Source of the DNA: Methanococcoides seepicolus
GTDB lineage: Archaea > Halobacteriota > Methanosarcinia > Methanosarcinales > Methanosarcinaceae
Direction of reading: 5' to 3'
DNA length: 44,247 nt
Assembly: GCF_023684405.1 (NCBI RefSeq)
Contig: NZ_JAGSOI010000015.1
Location: 1 to 44,247, forward strand
The position numbers and the translations under genes are program-made. Shown one piece after another: positions 23,892 to 31,826 of the stretch (its first letter is position 1; the number at the start of each line of letters is the position of its first letter). The notes beneath the pieces were generated by a model, which did no database searches, was not told where the DNA came from, and worked only from the letters and a program-made list of their open reading frames with translations.

Positions 23892-25345
23892 AGATAATCC
23901 CCCAGATTGTACTGACGTGGTTTTGCATGCACATTCCCCTTATCCACGGGCTCCTTTTCAGTGTCTTGAAGGGTTTCATCATCAGAGTCTTTCGACGTTT
24001 CGTCATCAGAAACACTTTCAATCGTGCTTGCTGTGATCATATTGGTATCTTGAACTTCCGGGATCTGTTCGGAAATATTATCAGGGACGTACTTTTCAAC
24101 CGATTCAGCTATTGTTTCGCCATGGTTAGTTTCTTTTTCCACATCAAGTTCTGCCTTTTCGTACTCACCTACTACTTGAGAGCTGTCCCGAAGACCGACA
24201 TTCAGAACAGGAACTGAAAAATCGATCGTGGATAGCAAACCGCCTATTTTAGACTCTGTTTCAAGATCGACCTTTGTTTTCGGAACTGAGCTATCCCTTA
24301 CAACCTCATCGATAATGATACCGCCACTGGTAAGCGTCATATTCTTTATTTCCCTTTTGACAGCTTCGTCAGGATCCGAGAAAGAGACTTCGACATCCAT
24401 ATCTTCAGAGACTCCCTCGCCATGCCGCATATCCCGTATGCGCGTCACAAGGGCTTCCTTTTTTGCAAGGAGGTCCTCTATCTCATTATAAGAAATGGAT
24501 ACATCGGAATTGCCGGAGATATCCAGGAAGACGACCTTCCCGGCAACATCGTAGCCTTTGATAGTATTAATGATAAGTTCGTAAGCGGCATCTTTTTCCC
24601 TGAGCTCCACAGGAATGAAAAGAAAATCCCTTGTGACTATATTACGCCGACTGATATCGAGACCATCATCGTTGATAGTAATGATGTTATAGGTTCGTGG
24701 ATCGCTCTCGGATGCACTATTGCGTTCAGTACTTCCACAATATGTAGCCCATGTACTGCCTACCTTTGTTTTTTCATGCTTGTGGTAATCACCCAGAAGT
24801 ATGGCATGAAGATCAAATGGAAGGGAGCTTATCACATCCTCACAATCCCATTCCCCAAAGGGGAACGGCGCCATTAGCTGATGCATGACGAGAAGGTTCC
24901 ACTCCCCGCAATTCTCAGCAGTGAAATCGGAATAATCATAAAGGGGTATCTTAGATCGTGGAACATTATCGATACCATAAACAGCAACACCGTCTATCAG
25001 AAATGGCGTAGGGCCAAGTCTTGATGCAATGTCCATGCTCTCGAAAAGGTCCAGCCATTGAGTGTGCTGTTTGCTTTCGTGATTACCTACGATGGAGAGA
25101 AAAGGAATTTTCTGTTGTTTTAATTTGGAAAGGATCTTGATAGTATCAAGAATATCCTCCAGTGTAGGGTTCCTTGAATCGAAAAGATCGCCTGCATGAA
25201 CAACAGCATCCACTTTCATATCAATGGCATCATCGATCACACTGGAAAAAGCATTGATGAAATCCTGCCTGCGTACCTCACTATGATATTGACGATAACC
25301 GATATGAGTGTCACCAGTGTGCAGTATTCTGATCTCCCTCTCCAT
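23888..25345 (-). CDS. mre11: Mre11 nuclease
   Basis: A 485-aa Mre11-type phosphoesterase. Metal-binding motifs in order: HTGDTHIG (I), HAGDLFDSRNP (II), VGNHES (III), VMHQLMAPF (IV). Motif V, normally G-H-x-H, reads LLGDYHKHE here, with Asp at the first His position. The capping domain follows to about residue 340. The C-terminal about 120 residues are acidic and low-complexity (DDETSKDSDDETLQDTEKEP) and end in a short conserved-looking RQYNLGDYL, which may be a Rad50-binding or partner motif. It is the first gene of the mre11-rad50 operon; the usual archaeal partners herA and nurA are not nearby. Confidence 0.93.
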   Translation of the reverse strand: MEREIRILHTGDTHIGYRQYHSEVRRQDFINAFSSVIDDAIDMKVDAVVHAGDLFDSRNPTLEDILDTIKILSKLKQQKIPFLSIVGNHESKQHTQWLDLFESMDIASRLGPTPFLIDGVAVYGIDNVPRSKIPLYDYSDFTAENCGEWNLLVMHQLMAPFPFGEWDCEDVISSLPFDLHAILLGDYHKHEKTKVGSTWATYCGSTERNSASESDPRTYNIITINDDGLDISRRNIVTRDFLFIPVELREKDAAYELIINTIKGYDVAGKVVFLDISGNSDVSISYNEIEDLLAKKEALVTRIRDMRHGEGVSEDMDVEVSFSDPDEAVKREIKNMTLTSGGIIIDEVVRDSSVPKTKVDLETESKIGGLLSTIDFSVPVLNVGLRDSSQVVGEYEKAELDVEKETNHGETIAESVEKYVPDNISEQIPEVQDTNMITASTIESVSDDETSKDSDDETLQDTEKEPVDKGNVHAKPRQYNLGDYL

Positions 25346-25475
25346 GCCTCATTGTATGCTCTTTTGTATCTTAAGGTTGCTGTTTTAGTGCCATTGCGCC
25401 CTTTTGATTATTATTTAGCAGGAGTTAAATTTAAAATGTAGTATACACCTATTGAAACAGTAGAAAGCAGGGAAT

Positions 25476-25735
25476 GTGGTCTTTGCACAGCTTTTGGCTG
25501 GCTGCAGCTTTTACTTGAAAAGGTGATATAATGGGAGATAAGATAGAATTTGAGGGAGTGGAAAGGCAGCCGGACATAGGGATGTTGCATGATATGAATG
25601 TGGGAAATGTGACTGAGGTACAGCTTTTGACTGGCCGCAGCTGTTACTTGAAAGGTGATATAATGGGATATACAATTGAGTTCGGGGGAGTGGAAAGACA
25701 GCCCAACATACGGATGTTACATGATATGAAAGAGG
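25476..25735 (+). repeat. Tandem duplication (132 bp period) of the pgi leader and start
   Basis: Two successive copies of a unit carrying the upstream segment, ribosome binding site, start codon and first about 22 codons. Copy 1 reads CAGCTTTTGGCTGGCTGCAG, then AAGGTGATATAATGGGA, with its ATG at 25531. Copy 2 reads CAGCTTTTGACTGGCCGCAG, then AAGGTGATATAATGGGA, with its ATG at 25663. The distance between the two ATGs is exactly 132 bp (44 codons). Matching peptides are IEFEGVERQPDIGMLHDM and IEFGGVERQPNIRMLHDM. Confidence 0.9.
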
Positions 25736-26394
25736 TCGTTTATGACCACGAATGGTTCGGATCAGTGGATGATATTGAACTATACTATATGTTCAGGCAT
25801 CTTTCATTATCTGAAAAGGAACTGGAAATAATGAACAGGTCCCATCTTCGCTATGATATCACAGTGATCCCCCCGAATATGTTAGGATGTGAGTTCATCA
25901 AGACCGCCGGCCATTATCATCCAAATATACCGGGACAGGAGATATCATACCCTGAGGTATACCAGGTGCTTGAAGGCGAAGCGACATATATTCTGCAAAA
26001 ACATGAGGGAGATGACATTGTGGATACGGTAGTCATCAAAGCAAAAAAAGGCGACATTGTACTTATTCCTCCTGATTACGGACATGTGACGGCCAACGCG
26101 TCCGATGAGATCCTTAAAATGGCAAACTGGGTCTGCTGTGATTTTTCTTCCAGTTATGCACCTTTCAGAGATATGGAAGGAGGCGCTTATTATCTGCTAG
26201 AGTCCGGATTCGTAAAGAACCACCGTTATGAGAAACTTCCGGAAATAAGGTACATAACTCCGACAGATATTCCTGAGTTTGGCCTTTTCTGCGGCAGGGA
26301 CATGTACGATCTTGTGAATGATACTGAAAAACTTGAATTCCTTAAAAGCCCACAGAATTTTGCAGGTGTGTTTGAAAGTATTATCAATGTCTGA
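25663..26394 (+). CDS. pgi: Cupin-type archaeal phosphoglucose isomerase
   Basis: Interconverts glucose-6-phosphate and fructose-6-phosphate in gluconeogenesis/glycolysis; a metal-dependent cupin enzyme, unrelated to bacterial Pgi. Cupin metal motifs are visible: GHYHPNIPGQEISYPEVYQVLEGEATYIL (HxH...E) and, after a beta core, PPDYGHVTAN (His). The family-typical start IEFGGVERQPNIRMLHDMKEVVYDHEWF follows the ATG at 25663 (243 aa). The frame stays open back to an earlier ATG at 25531, giving 287 aa with a duplicated N-terminus; both ATGs have an identical GGTGATATA ribosome binding site. I choose 25663 because it matches family length; the longer form may also be made. Confidence 0.88.
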   Translation: MGYTIEFGGVERQPNIRMLHDMKEVVYDHEWFGSVDDIELYYMFRHLSLSEKELEIMNRSHLRYDITVIPPNMLGCEFIKTAGHYHPNIPGQEISYPEVYQVLEGEATYILQKHEGDDIVDTVVIKAKKGDIVLIPPDYGHVTANASDEILKMANWVCCDFSSSYAPFRDMEGGAYYLLESGFVKNHRYEKLPEIRYITPTDIPEFGLFCGRDMYDLVNDTEKLEFLKSPQNFAGVFESIINV

Positions 26395-26480
26395 TAATAC
26401 AACTTTCTTTTTTTCATTGTAGCCCAGACACAAAACTCTAATACAGTAATTTCCTTATTTTAGAGAAACGAGAGCTACCT

Positions 26481-27239
26481 ATGATCAAACAACCCAATCG
26501 CGTACAATTCACTTCCTCCCGCATTGAAGACCTTATGTACAGGACCACTTTTGATCCGGTAAATATGACTGGCGAACTGATAGTGAACCTGTCCCTTGTA
26601 AAGGAAGAAGATCTCGAGGCCGTTCTGGAGGTATATAACCTTGTCATCAGAAGCGGATTATCGGTCAGCCCTTTCTTGAAAATAATAAAAAGCGGAGAGA
26701 CCATCGGCGATCTGAAGATAGCACAAGGGGATGTTGGAATTGCTACTGTTTGCAGCATAACCATCGATGGAGTTCTTTTGAAGGGCGGCGTTATGATAAA
26801 TCCTCGCTTTGGAGGAGTGGTACAGATAAAGGACGGGCAACCGGTTCGTTTTACTGATGTGGTCACTTACGCCAGTACCACCATTGACCCCCTCGAGGTC
26901 CTAATGTCCCAGGACATAACATCGGTCACGAAGATGCTGAGAACAGGTTCCGGCAAGATCCTTGCAAATCTCAGGGAAGCTCCCCTGGTGGCAAGGGATG
27001 ATATCGACCATATCCTTTCAGACCTGATGGAAGCCGGTCTTAGCGGAATAATGGAAGTAGGGGAGCCAAATACGCGCGTTCTGGATGTTCCTGTCGAACG
27101 TGATCATTTAGGCGTTGTTGTTATTGGAGGGACCAACCCCATGGCAATGGCAAAGGAACAAGGCTTTGAGATCCGCACCAGTGCAATGTCAGCGCTCATT
27201 GGCATTGACAGTATGAAGCACATCGAGGACATTATCTAA
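26481..27239 (+). CDS. Stand-alone NrpR-domain protein (DUF128), NrpRII-like nitrogen regulator
   Basis: A 252-aa single NrpR effector domain (2-oxoglutarate-sensing DUF128): [14 protein letters not shown], then [43 protein letters not shown], and [19 protein letters not shown] with ending SALIGIDSM. It lacks the N-terminal winged helix of NrpR, so it cannot bind DNA by the usual domain. In Methanosarcina the split NrpRI/NrpRII system has one protein with a DNA-binding domain and one without; this fits NrpRII, which would act with an NrpRI encoded elsewhere to repress nitrogen-fixation genes. It follows pgi by 86 bp and is convergent with the recJ-like gene (3-nt gap). Confidence 0.8.
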   Translation: MIKQPNRVQFTSSRIEDLMYRTTFDPVNMTGELIVNLSLVKEEDLEAVLEVYNLVIRSGLSVSPFLKIIKSGETIGDLKIAQGDVGIATVCSITIDGVLLKGGVMINPRFGGVVQIKDGQPVRFTDVVTYASTTIDPLEVLMSQDITSVTKMLRTGSGKILANLREAPLVARDDIDHILSDLMEAGLSGIMEVGEPNTRVLDVPVERDHLGVVVIGGTNPMAMAKEQGFEIRTSAMSALIGIDSMKHIEDII

Positions 27240-27242
27240 ACC

Positions 27243-28628
27243 TCATCTTTTTAGCTGTTTGCCAATAACGGCATCAAGCTTTATTATAAACTCTTCTTTT
27301 GCACTTTCAGGGATAGTAGCTCCGGCTGCAATATCATGCCCGCCCCCTGCACCATCGACTTCTGCAGCGGTCATTGACATGGCTTCTGAGAGATTGAGTC
27401 CTTTGCGTATCAGGTCCTGGGTACCGCGTGCTGATACTTTTACGCCATCCTTTGTGTCTGCGAATGCGATTATGGGCAGATCCCGATTACCGATAACGGA
27501 TGTGCTCATGCCTGCAATAATGCCCACGATGGTCTCAAGTATGCTCGAACCGGCATCAAAATACTGAAGATTATCGAGCTGGGTCACACCTTGCTCTTTG
27601 ACAAACATGAGTCCATTGACAAGGTTCTGCCGGTGCTCGCTCAGAAGTTTCTTTGCAGATTCGTATGCTTCACCCCTGTCACCCATGCACACTGCCAATC
27701 CGATATCAGCGTGACCATATCGTGCAGTTGCATTCAGCAAGGTGGAATATTCGGAAGCATCCCTCATTTCGGTACCTTCTTTTTCATTGGTGAGCAGATA
27801 CACCTCCCCTATCAGACGCTCGATCTTGTAGGGAGGAAGACCTGCACGGAGGCAGTACTGGACAAGAGCTGATACGATCTTCTGTTTATCCATCTGCCCG
27901 ATGTCGATCCAGCGCCTCCATCGTTCGTCTCCACCGAACTGTATCCCAAGGTCGTGAAGAAATCCTATACAGGCATCTTCATTACCGGTAAGTCCGGGCA
28001 GATATGGGTCTGATGCGAACTGGAGAAGTTTGAAGACCGGACGGGTCTGTTTTCCAAAAAGCATTATGTCCTTTTCAAAACTGAGAACACCTGCCTGGGC
28101 ACCCTCTTCGAGAATATATCGATTTAGACCGGTAAGATGGCCTTTTTTAAGATGCTGAAGGTCCCCTACTGCGCCCACTATAGCAAGGTCTGCAAGATCT
28201 TTATTGTCCCCGAGGGCATTTGCCAATATATAGGTCATCCCAGAACCGCTAAGCTCGTATGAGCCATTGAATCCATAAAGATGAGGATTGAGGTGATGTT
28301 CCAGTTCGCCCCTTGGTTGATGGTGATCAGCGATAACTGCATTTATTCCGTGAGCATTGAGAGAGTCGATCATTCCGCTTCCAAGGTCAGTAAAAATGAC
28401 AAGTTCCGGATTCAGGTTCGCTATTGATTCGATCTCCACCTCGTCGAGCTGTTTTACAAAATGGACGGAATGTTCGATCCCTGCCCTCTCCAGTGCTTTA
28501 CATATTATACCTGCAGAGGTCAACCCATCCGCATCTATATGTGAGACCACATATACAGAACCCTGATCTTTAATTATGGATGAACACTCCATAGCTTTTA
28601 ATCTGATCTCCTGAATTCTTTCCAACAT
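27243..28628 (-). CDS. RecJ-like DHH phosphoesterase (single-strand nuclease family)
   Basis: A 461-aa DHH-DHHA1 protein. The N-terminal DHH domain has VVSHIDADGLTSAGI (motif I), VIFTDLGSGM (motif II), and IADHHQPRGE (DHH motif III), with later NALGDN and GAVGDLQHLKK. The C-terminal DHHA1 domain ends GAGGGHDIAAGATIP, the nucleic-acid-binding GGGH motif. Archaeal RecJ-like proteins of this type are linked to the GINS-associated nuclease/RecJ that trims DNA in replication or repair. Some family members degrade 3'-5'. Gene order with the PD-(D/E)XK-like gene (20 nt upstream) suggests a joint DNA-repair role. Confidence 0.85.
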   Translation of the reverse strand: MLERIQEIRLKAMECSSIIKDQGSVYVVSHIDADGLTSAGIICKALERAGIEHSVHFVKQLDEVEIESIANLNPELVIFTDLGSGMIDSLNAHGINAVIADHHQPRGELEHHLNPHLYGFNGSYELSGSGMTYILANALGDNKDLADLAIVGAVGDLQHLKKGHLTGLNRYILEEGAQAGVLSFEKDIMLFGKQTRPVFKLLQFASDPYLPGLTGNEDACIGFLHDLGIQFGGDERWRRWIDIGQMDKQKIVSALVQYCLRAGLPPYKIERLIGEVYLLTNEKEGTEMRDASEYSTLLNATARYGHADIGLAVCMGDRGEAYESAKKLLSEHRQNLVNGLMFVKEQGVTQLDNLQYFDAGSSILETIVGIIAGMSTSVIGNRDLPIIAFADTKDGVKVSARGTQDLIRKGLNLSEAMSMTAAEVDGAGGGHDIAAGATIPESAKEEFIIKLDAVIGKQLKR

Positions 28629-28648
28629 TTATATGCCACCTTTTACCA

Positions 28649-29149
28649 TTACTCAAGAATTCTTATGCCGCCTCTCCATTTTGCAGGTTCGATAAGATAA
28701 TGTCCTTTTTTCCTTTCCATCTCAGGATAGGTCTGTATCTCTTCAACAGTGTATTTCAACGATGTTTCATCGTGGTACCGTTCCCTCAACTCATCCCAGG
28801 GGATTATGTGTGCTTTTCTGGATTTTCCAGCCCCCATCCTTAATTCTACCGCGAGATAGCCTGTACGCCCCGACCTTCTCAGAAAGTCAGATATGCGGTC
28901 TATCTGATGAGCACCCTTTTTATCAACTGTGAAATGCTGGGTAAAATAAAGTGCGTTTGCACCCTTTTCCACCGAAATGCTCTTGCATTCTATGCCCAGA
29001 TAGTAATCGGGGTTAAGGGAATCCACCAGTACATCCAGGAACTGCGGCGTGAATCGGTGCTGTTTGAGCCTATGTGCGATCCCCCTTACATCAGTATCTT
29101 CAAAAAAAGCATTGAAAGATAGTACAAGTTCCCTCTCGAATTCTGTCAT
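28649..29149 (-). CDS. PD-(D/E)XK nuclease-like protein (Holliday-junction-resolvase-like)
   Basis: A 166-aa protein starting MTEFERELVLSFNAFFED. The segment NPDYYLGIECKSISVEKGANALYF matches the PD-(D/E)XK nuclease core, with D at PDYYL, and ECK as the ExK. A later helix QIDRISDFLRRSGRTGYLAVELRMG and HIIPWDEL complete a restriction-endonuclease-like fold, as in archaeal Hjc/Hjr resolvases, but the sequence is divergent. It is upstream of the RecJ-like gene and probably co-transcribed. A DNA nuclease role is inferred; a structural homologue search is the natural check. Confidence 0.6.
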   Translation of the reverse strand: MTEFERELVLSFNAFFEDTDVRGIAHRLKQHRFTPQFLDVLVDSLNPDYYLGIECKSISVEKGANALYFTQHFTVDKKGAHQIDRISDFLRRSGRTGYLAVELRMGAGKSRKAHIIPWDELRERYHDETSLKYTVEEIQTYPEMERKKGHYLIEPAKWRGGIRILE

Positions 29150-29251
29150 GTGTTTACCATATGAATTTTGTGTTTAGATATTGTTGTCCTCTCTTATATT
29201 CCTTCTTCCACTGGCGTTACATTGATGTATCAGGCTTATAATGTAGGTACA

Positions 29252-29431
29252 ATGAACAAAAAGACAATGGAAATCTTGCTGGCTATTGGTTCGGTCGTTG
29301 TATTCGTAGTGCTTCTTATAATGGTCCACGCAACGGGTATGGAGCCACAGGGATATGGTTTTTTAGGAGCTTTAGTGCTATTCGTACTGACAGTATCCCT
29401 TGCAGGCATTAAATTGACAAATATAGAGTAA
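29252..29431 (+). CDS. Small two-helix membrane protein
   Basis: A 59-aa protein, MNKKTMEILLAIGSVVVFVV at the start, with two predicted membrane helices (residues about 7-28 and 38-56) joined by a short Gly/Pro-rich loop (HATGMEPQGYG). The ATG at 29252 is chosen because residues after it form the conserved-looking membrane protein; earlier in-frame starts at 29168 or 29225 add only unremarkable sequence. Function unknown. It ends 32 bp before a 9-bp inverted repeat that may be its terminator. Confidence 0.55.
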   Translation: MNKKTMEILLAIGSVVVFVVLLIMVHATGMEPQGYGFLGALVLFVLTVSLAGIKLTNIE

Positions 29432-29462
29432 GACATTTCAAAATAGCTGATCACGCAGTTGT

Positions 29463-29490
29463 TTCAATAGTAGCCATCTCAACTATTGAA
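29463..29490 (+). terminator. Hairpin after the small membrane protein
   Basis: TTCAATAGT (29463-29471) and ACTATTGAA (29482-29490) form a perfect 9-bp stem with a 10-nt loop, 32 nt after the stop. No strong T-run follows immediately, so a role in termination is tentative. Confidence 0.45.
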
Positions 29491-29613
29491 TAGGACCAGG
29501 TCTTATTTTAGATATAAAACAGGCACTCGCCACCGTTCGAGGTCACGTGAACTGGTAGTTCAGATATTTGATGAATGATCAGTAAAAATAATAAATGTAA
29601 AAAGTGTGGGGAG

Positions 29614-29635
29614 AGGTCGGTATAAATACCGACCT
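29614..29635 (-). terminator. Terminator hairpin between convergent genes
   Basis: AGGTCGGTAT (29614-29623) and ATACCGACCT (29626-29635) form a perfect 10-bp stem with a 2-nt centre, 43 bp after the stop of the DUF1699 gene. On the minus strand CTCTCCCC, then ACACTTTTTACA follows. It could act in both directions. Confidence 0.7.
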
Positions 29636-29677
29636 TCTTCTTGGGGTTTCGTTTTTTCGTTTTTCAAGCGCAGTAAA

Positions 29678-30073
29678 TTACTGCTTCATCAGGAATTCAA
29701 TGAAATCCGGGCTAAGCCTGGTTTCTCTGACCATCTTCTCATTGATCTCTTCTTCAGAGATACCTTCGTCGCGGTACTCCTTTATTCGATCATAGACGCC
29801 CTGAGAGACTTCGGAATATTCGTTGATATCCTTTCTGTGGCCCCATACATCGCCTTCGAGAAGATTTATGTCCTGCATTTCAAGATACATCTTTGCAGAC
29901 TTGGATATTGTCTTCTTGTATGAACTTGGAATGTGAAGTGCTTTGACACTTGGACATTTTTTAACAAGCTCGAAAATATCCGTGTTTGACGGTCTGAATG
30001 CAAGGTGGACGATCTCTTCGTTTTCGCTTAACGTCTTAATCTCTTCTTTTGAACTTACGACTCTAATCTTCAT
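29678..30073 (-). CDS. DUF1699 family protein (Methanosarcinales)
   Basis: A 131-aa protein that I recognise as DUF1699, a family almost limited to Methanosarcinales. It starts MKIRVVSSKEEIKTLSENEE and has the conserved segments VHLAFRPSNTDIFELVKKCPSVKALHIP, and MQDINLLEGDVWGHRKDINEY. The C-terminal part (YDRIKEYRDEGISEEEINEKMV) resembles a short helix-turn-helix or DNA-binding tail, with no clear motif. Function unknown. The upstream region has a TATA-like TTTATATAG (minus strand, near 30175) followed by two TTGTATAT-type motifs (see regulatory feature), which suggests regulation of its own transcription. Confidence 0.7.
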   Translation of the reverse strand: MKIRVVSSKEEIKTLSENEEIVHLAFRPSNTDIFELVKKCPSVKALHIPSSYKKTISKSAKMYLEMQDINLLEGDVWGHRKDINEYSEVSQGVYDRIKEYRDEGISEEEINEKMVRETRLSPDFIEFLMKQ

Positions 30074-30133
30074 TATTTGACCCTTCCTGTTTTTCGATTG
30101 TGCCGTTATTATTTTGAGTGTTACGTAAAAATC

Positions 30134-30167
30134 TGCATATACAACACATCTGTTTGTATATACACAA
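30134..30167. promoter_or_regulatory. Repeated TTGTATATACACAA-type motif in the DUF1699 leader
   Basis: TTGTATATACACAA (30154-30167) is a near-perfect palindrome, and TGCATATACAACA (30134-30146) repeats its half-site 20 bp away. Both lie just downstream of a TATA-like TTTATATAG on the minus strand, where an operator would block transcription. A similar palindrome occurs at 30995-31008 before rnp4. Confidence 0.4.
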
Positions 30168-30330
30168 CCTCTTCTATATAAATATTATCAGTGTTATTTG
30201 TAAAAAATTACCCTATCGAAATAAGATTCATAATTCAGGGAATTCGGCAGTTTTAAGATATATTGTACCATTAATGCCAGCATAAGTTCAGAAGATGCAT
30301 ATTTGACAGAACATTTCAGGAAACCAGACC

Positions 30331-30987
30331 ATGAAAAGCACAACAATTGGTAATGTATCAATAGAATGGCTAGGCCATGCCGGATTCATATTGCGCGGGC
30401 AGAAAAAAGTGATATATATTGACCCATATGCAATTCCAGATGAGATCGGTCCTGAAGATGAAGCTGACATCATCCTTTTGACACACGAACATTTCGACCA
30501 TTGCGATCCAAGTTCCATACGGACGGTCCGTGGAAGCATGACAACGACACTGATCCCGGAAAAGATGTCATTACAATTCAAAGGCGATGCACGCAGGATC
30601 ATTGAAGGAGATGAACTCACGGGTAATCTGGCAATAAAGGGAGTAGATATAGAGGTCGTGCCTTCTTACAATCTGAATAAACCAAACCATCCACGAGGGG
30701 AAGGTGTAGGTTATATAGTCGAACTTGAAGGCATAAGGATATATCATGCAGGAGATTCAGACCTGATCCCCGAAATGGCCGAGATACATGCAGATGTTGT
30801 TCTTCTGCCCATAAGTGCTGATTTTACAATGAGTGAAGAAGAGGCTGCAGAAGCAGCAATCTCCATAGGACCAAAGGTTGCAATTCCCATGCATTATGGC
30901 CTTGTTGAAGGTACTGATGCAGATCCACTGAAGTTCAAAGAGCTCATCAATGCAAAGGATCCTAACATCGACGTGATAATTCTTTAA
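30331..30987 (+). CDS. Metal-dependent hydrolase, metallo-beta-lactamase fold (UPF0173)
   Basis: A 218-aa single-domain metallo-beta-lactamase protein. Motifs: LGHAGFIL, the THEHFDHCD metal motif (HxHxDH variant HEHFDH, about residues 51-56), GVGYIVELEGIRIYHAGDSDLIPEM (Asp), and AIPMHYGLVEGTDADP (His). This is the UPF0173 family, with homologues in many archaea and bacteria; substrate not established. No signal peptide. It is followed after 35 nt by rnp4, with a possible operator-like palindrome between. Confidence 0.85.
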   Translation: MKSTTIGNVSIEWLGHAGFILRGQKKVIYIDPYAIPDEIGPEDEADIILLTHEHFDHCDPSSIRTVRGSMTTTLIPEKMSLQFKGDARRIIEGDELTGNLAIKGVDIEVVPSYNLNKPNHPRGEGVGYIVELEGIRIYHAGDSDLIPEMAEIHADVVLLPISADFTMSEEEAAEAAISIGPKVAIPMHYGLVEGTDADPLKFKELINAKDPNIDVIIL

Positions 30988-31022
30988 AATGATCATGTGT
31001 ATACACAATAGGTAATAGGTAC

Positions 31023-31343
31023 ATGTCCCGAATGAAAAAGAAACAAAAAAATATTATTAAAGATGTGGCGACTGAGAGGATCGAACGTCTGTTCAAACTG
31101 GCAGCCGAGGAATACAGATCCAACCCTGAAAGAAGCGACAGATACGTCCAGCTGGCAAGGCGTATCGGTATGAAGTACCGCTTGCGATTCCCATCGTCCC
31201 TGAAACGTAAAATGTGCAGAGGATGTAGCTCATACCTTGTTCCCGGAAGCAGTTCAAGAGTAAGACTTCATGGAAGGTATATGACCATAACATGCCTTAA
31301 GTGCGGGCAAGAAGTGAGGATACCATACCATCTAAAAGAATAA
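31023..31343 (+). CDS. rnp4: RNase P protein component 4 (Rpp21/Rpr2)
   Basis: A 106-aa protein, the archaeal Rpp21 subunit of ribonuclease P, which cleaves the 5' leader of pre-tRNA. The N-terminal part is helical and basic (RMKKKQKNIIKDVATERIERLFKLAAEEY); RSDRYVQLARRIGMKYRLRFPSSLKRKMC is the RNA-facing segment, and the zinc ribbon has CRGCSSYLVPG and CLKCGQEV. Length and four-Cys ribbon are typical. The gene is convergent with a small Cys-rich membrane protein gene (5 nt between stops). Confidence 0.93.
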   Translation: MSRMKKKQKNIIKDVATERIERLFKLAAEEYRSNPERSDRYVQLARRIGMKYRLRFPSSLKRKMCRGCSSYLVPGSSSRVRLHGRYMTITCLKCGQEVRIPYHLKE

Positions 31344-31348
31344 ACTGT

Positions 31349-31591
31349 TCAGTTCCCGGAAACCAGATTCAGCAGTTTAACAATAAGATATACTCCAACG
31401 ACCATTCCAATTCCCATTATTGCGAAGATAAGGATGTTCCTGAGTACTTCGTTCTTTTCAGAACCTGCACGTATTCCGAATGCACCACAGGTGCCACCTG
31501 AACAACCGCCACAACCATCAGACTTGCTGCTGCCCTTTTTATTCACAGGCACTTCATTGAGCACAGGGATTATCAGTTTACCATCGACCAT
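31349..31591 (-). CDS. Small Cys-rich, single-membrane-helix protein
   Basis: An 80-aa protein with an N-terminal strand (DGKLIIPVLNEVPV), a GCGGCSGGTCG cysteine/glycine cluster (about residues 26-36) and a C-terminal transmembrane helix (ILIFAIMGIGMVVGVYLIVKLL, about 53-74). The Cys cluster looks like a metal or Fe-S binding site held near the membrane. I do not recognise a named family. Convergent with rnp4; its own upstream region (31592-31660) leads into the tRNA gene. Confidence 0.55.
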   Translation of the reverse strand: MVDGKLIIPVLNEVPVNKKGSSKSDGCGGCSGGTCGAFGIRAGSEKNEVLRNILIFAIMGIGMVVGVYLIVKLLNLVSGN

Positions 31592-31663
31592 TATCTCAGC
31601 CTACCACAGTTCATTGTTCGATCATAATTAGAAAAGGCATAGTCAACAAAAGATATAAAAGGA

Positions 31664-31748
31664 CGACGAGAGGGGGATTCGAACCCCCGAGGTGCCGGGC
31701 ACCACAGGATTAGCAATCCTGCGCCATACCGGGCTTGGCTATCTCGTC
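31664..31748 (-). tRNA. tRNA-Ser (anticodon GCU)
   Basis: A class II tRNA of about 85 nt on the minus strand. The acceptor stem pairs GACGAGA (5') with TCTCGTC (3'), with a discriminator G. The anticodon arm is CAGGA-TTGCTAA-TCCTG, with GCT as the anticodon. A long variable arm TGGTGCCCGGCACC follows, as in serine tRNAs, and GGGGGTTCGAATCCCCC is the T arm. The 3' CCA is not encoded (the next bases are TCC). No intron is evident. Confidence 0.95.
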
Positions 31749-31798
31749 ATTAAGAGTTATTGTCACGCCAATGCGATTCCATAAAGGCAATAGCATTA

Positions 31799-31817
31799 TT
31801 TAACGCTTTTCGTTAAA
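31799..31817 (-). terminator. Hairpin after SRP RNA
   Basis: TTTAACG (31799-31805) and CGTTAAA (31811-31817) make a perfect 7-bp stem with a 5-nt loop, about 10 nt beyond the 3' end of the SRP RNA on the minus strand. Confidence 0.55.
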
Positions 31818-31826
31818 AGTGCAAAG

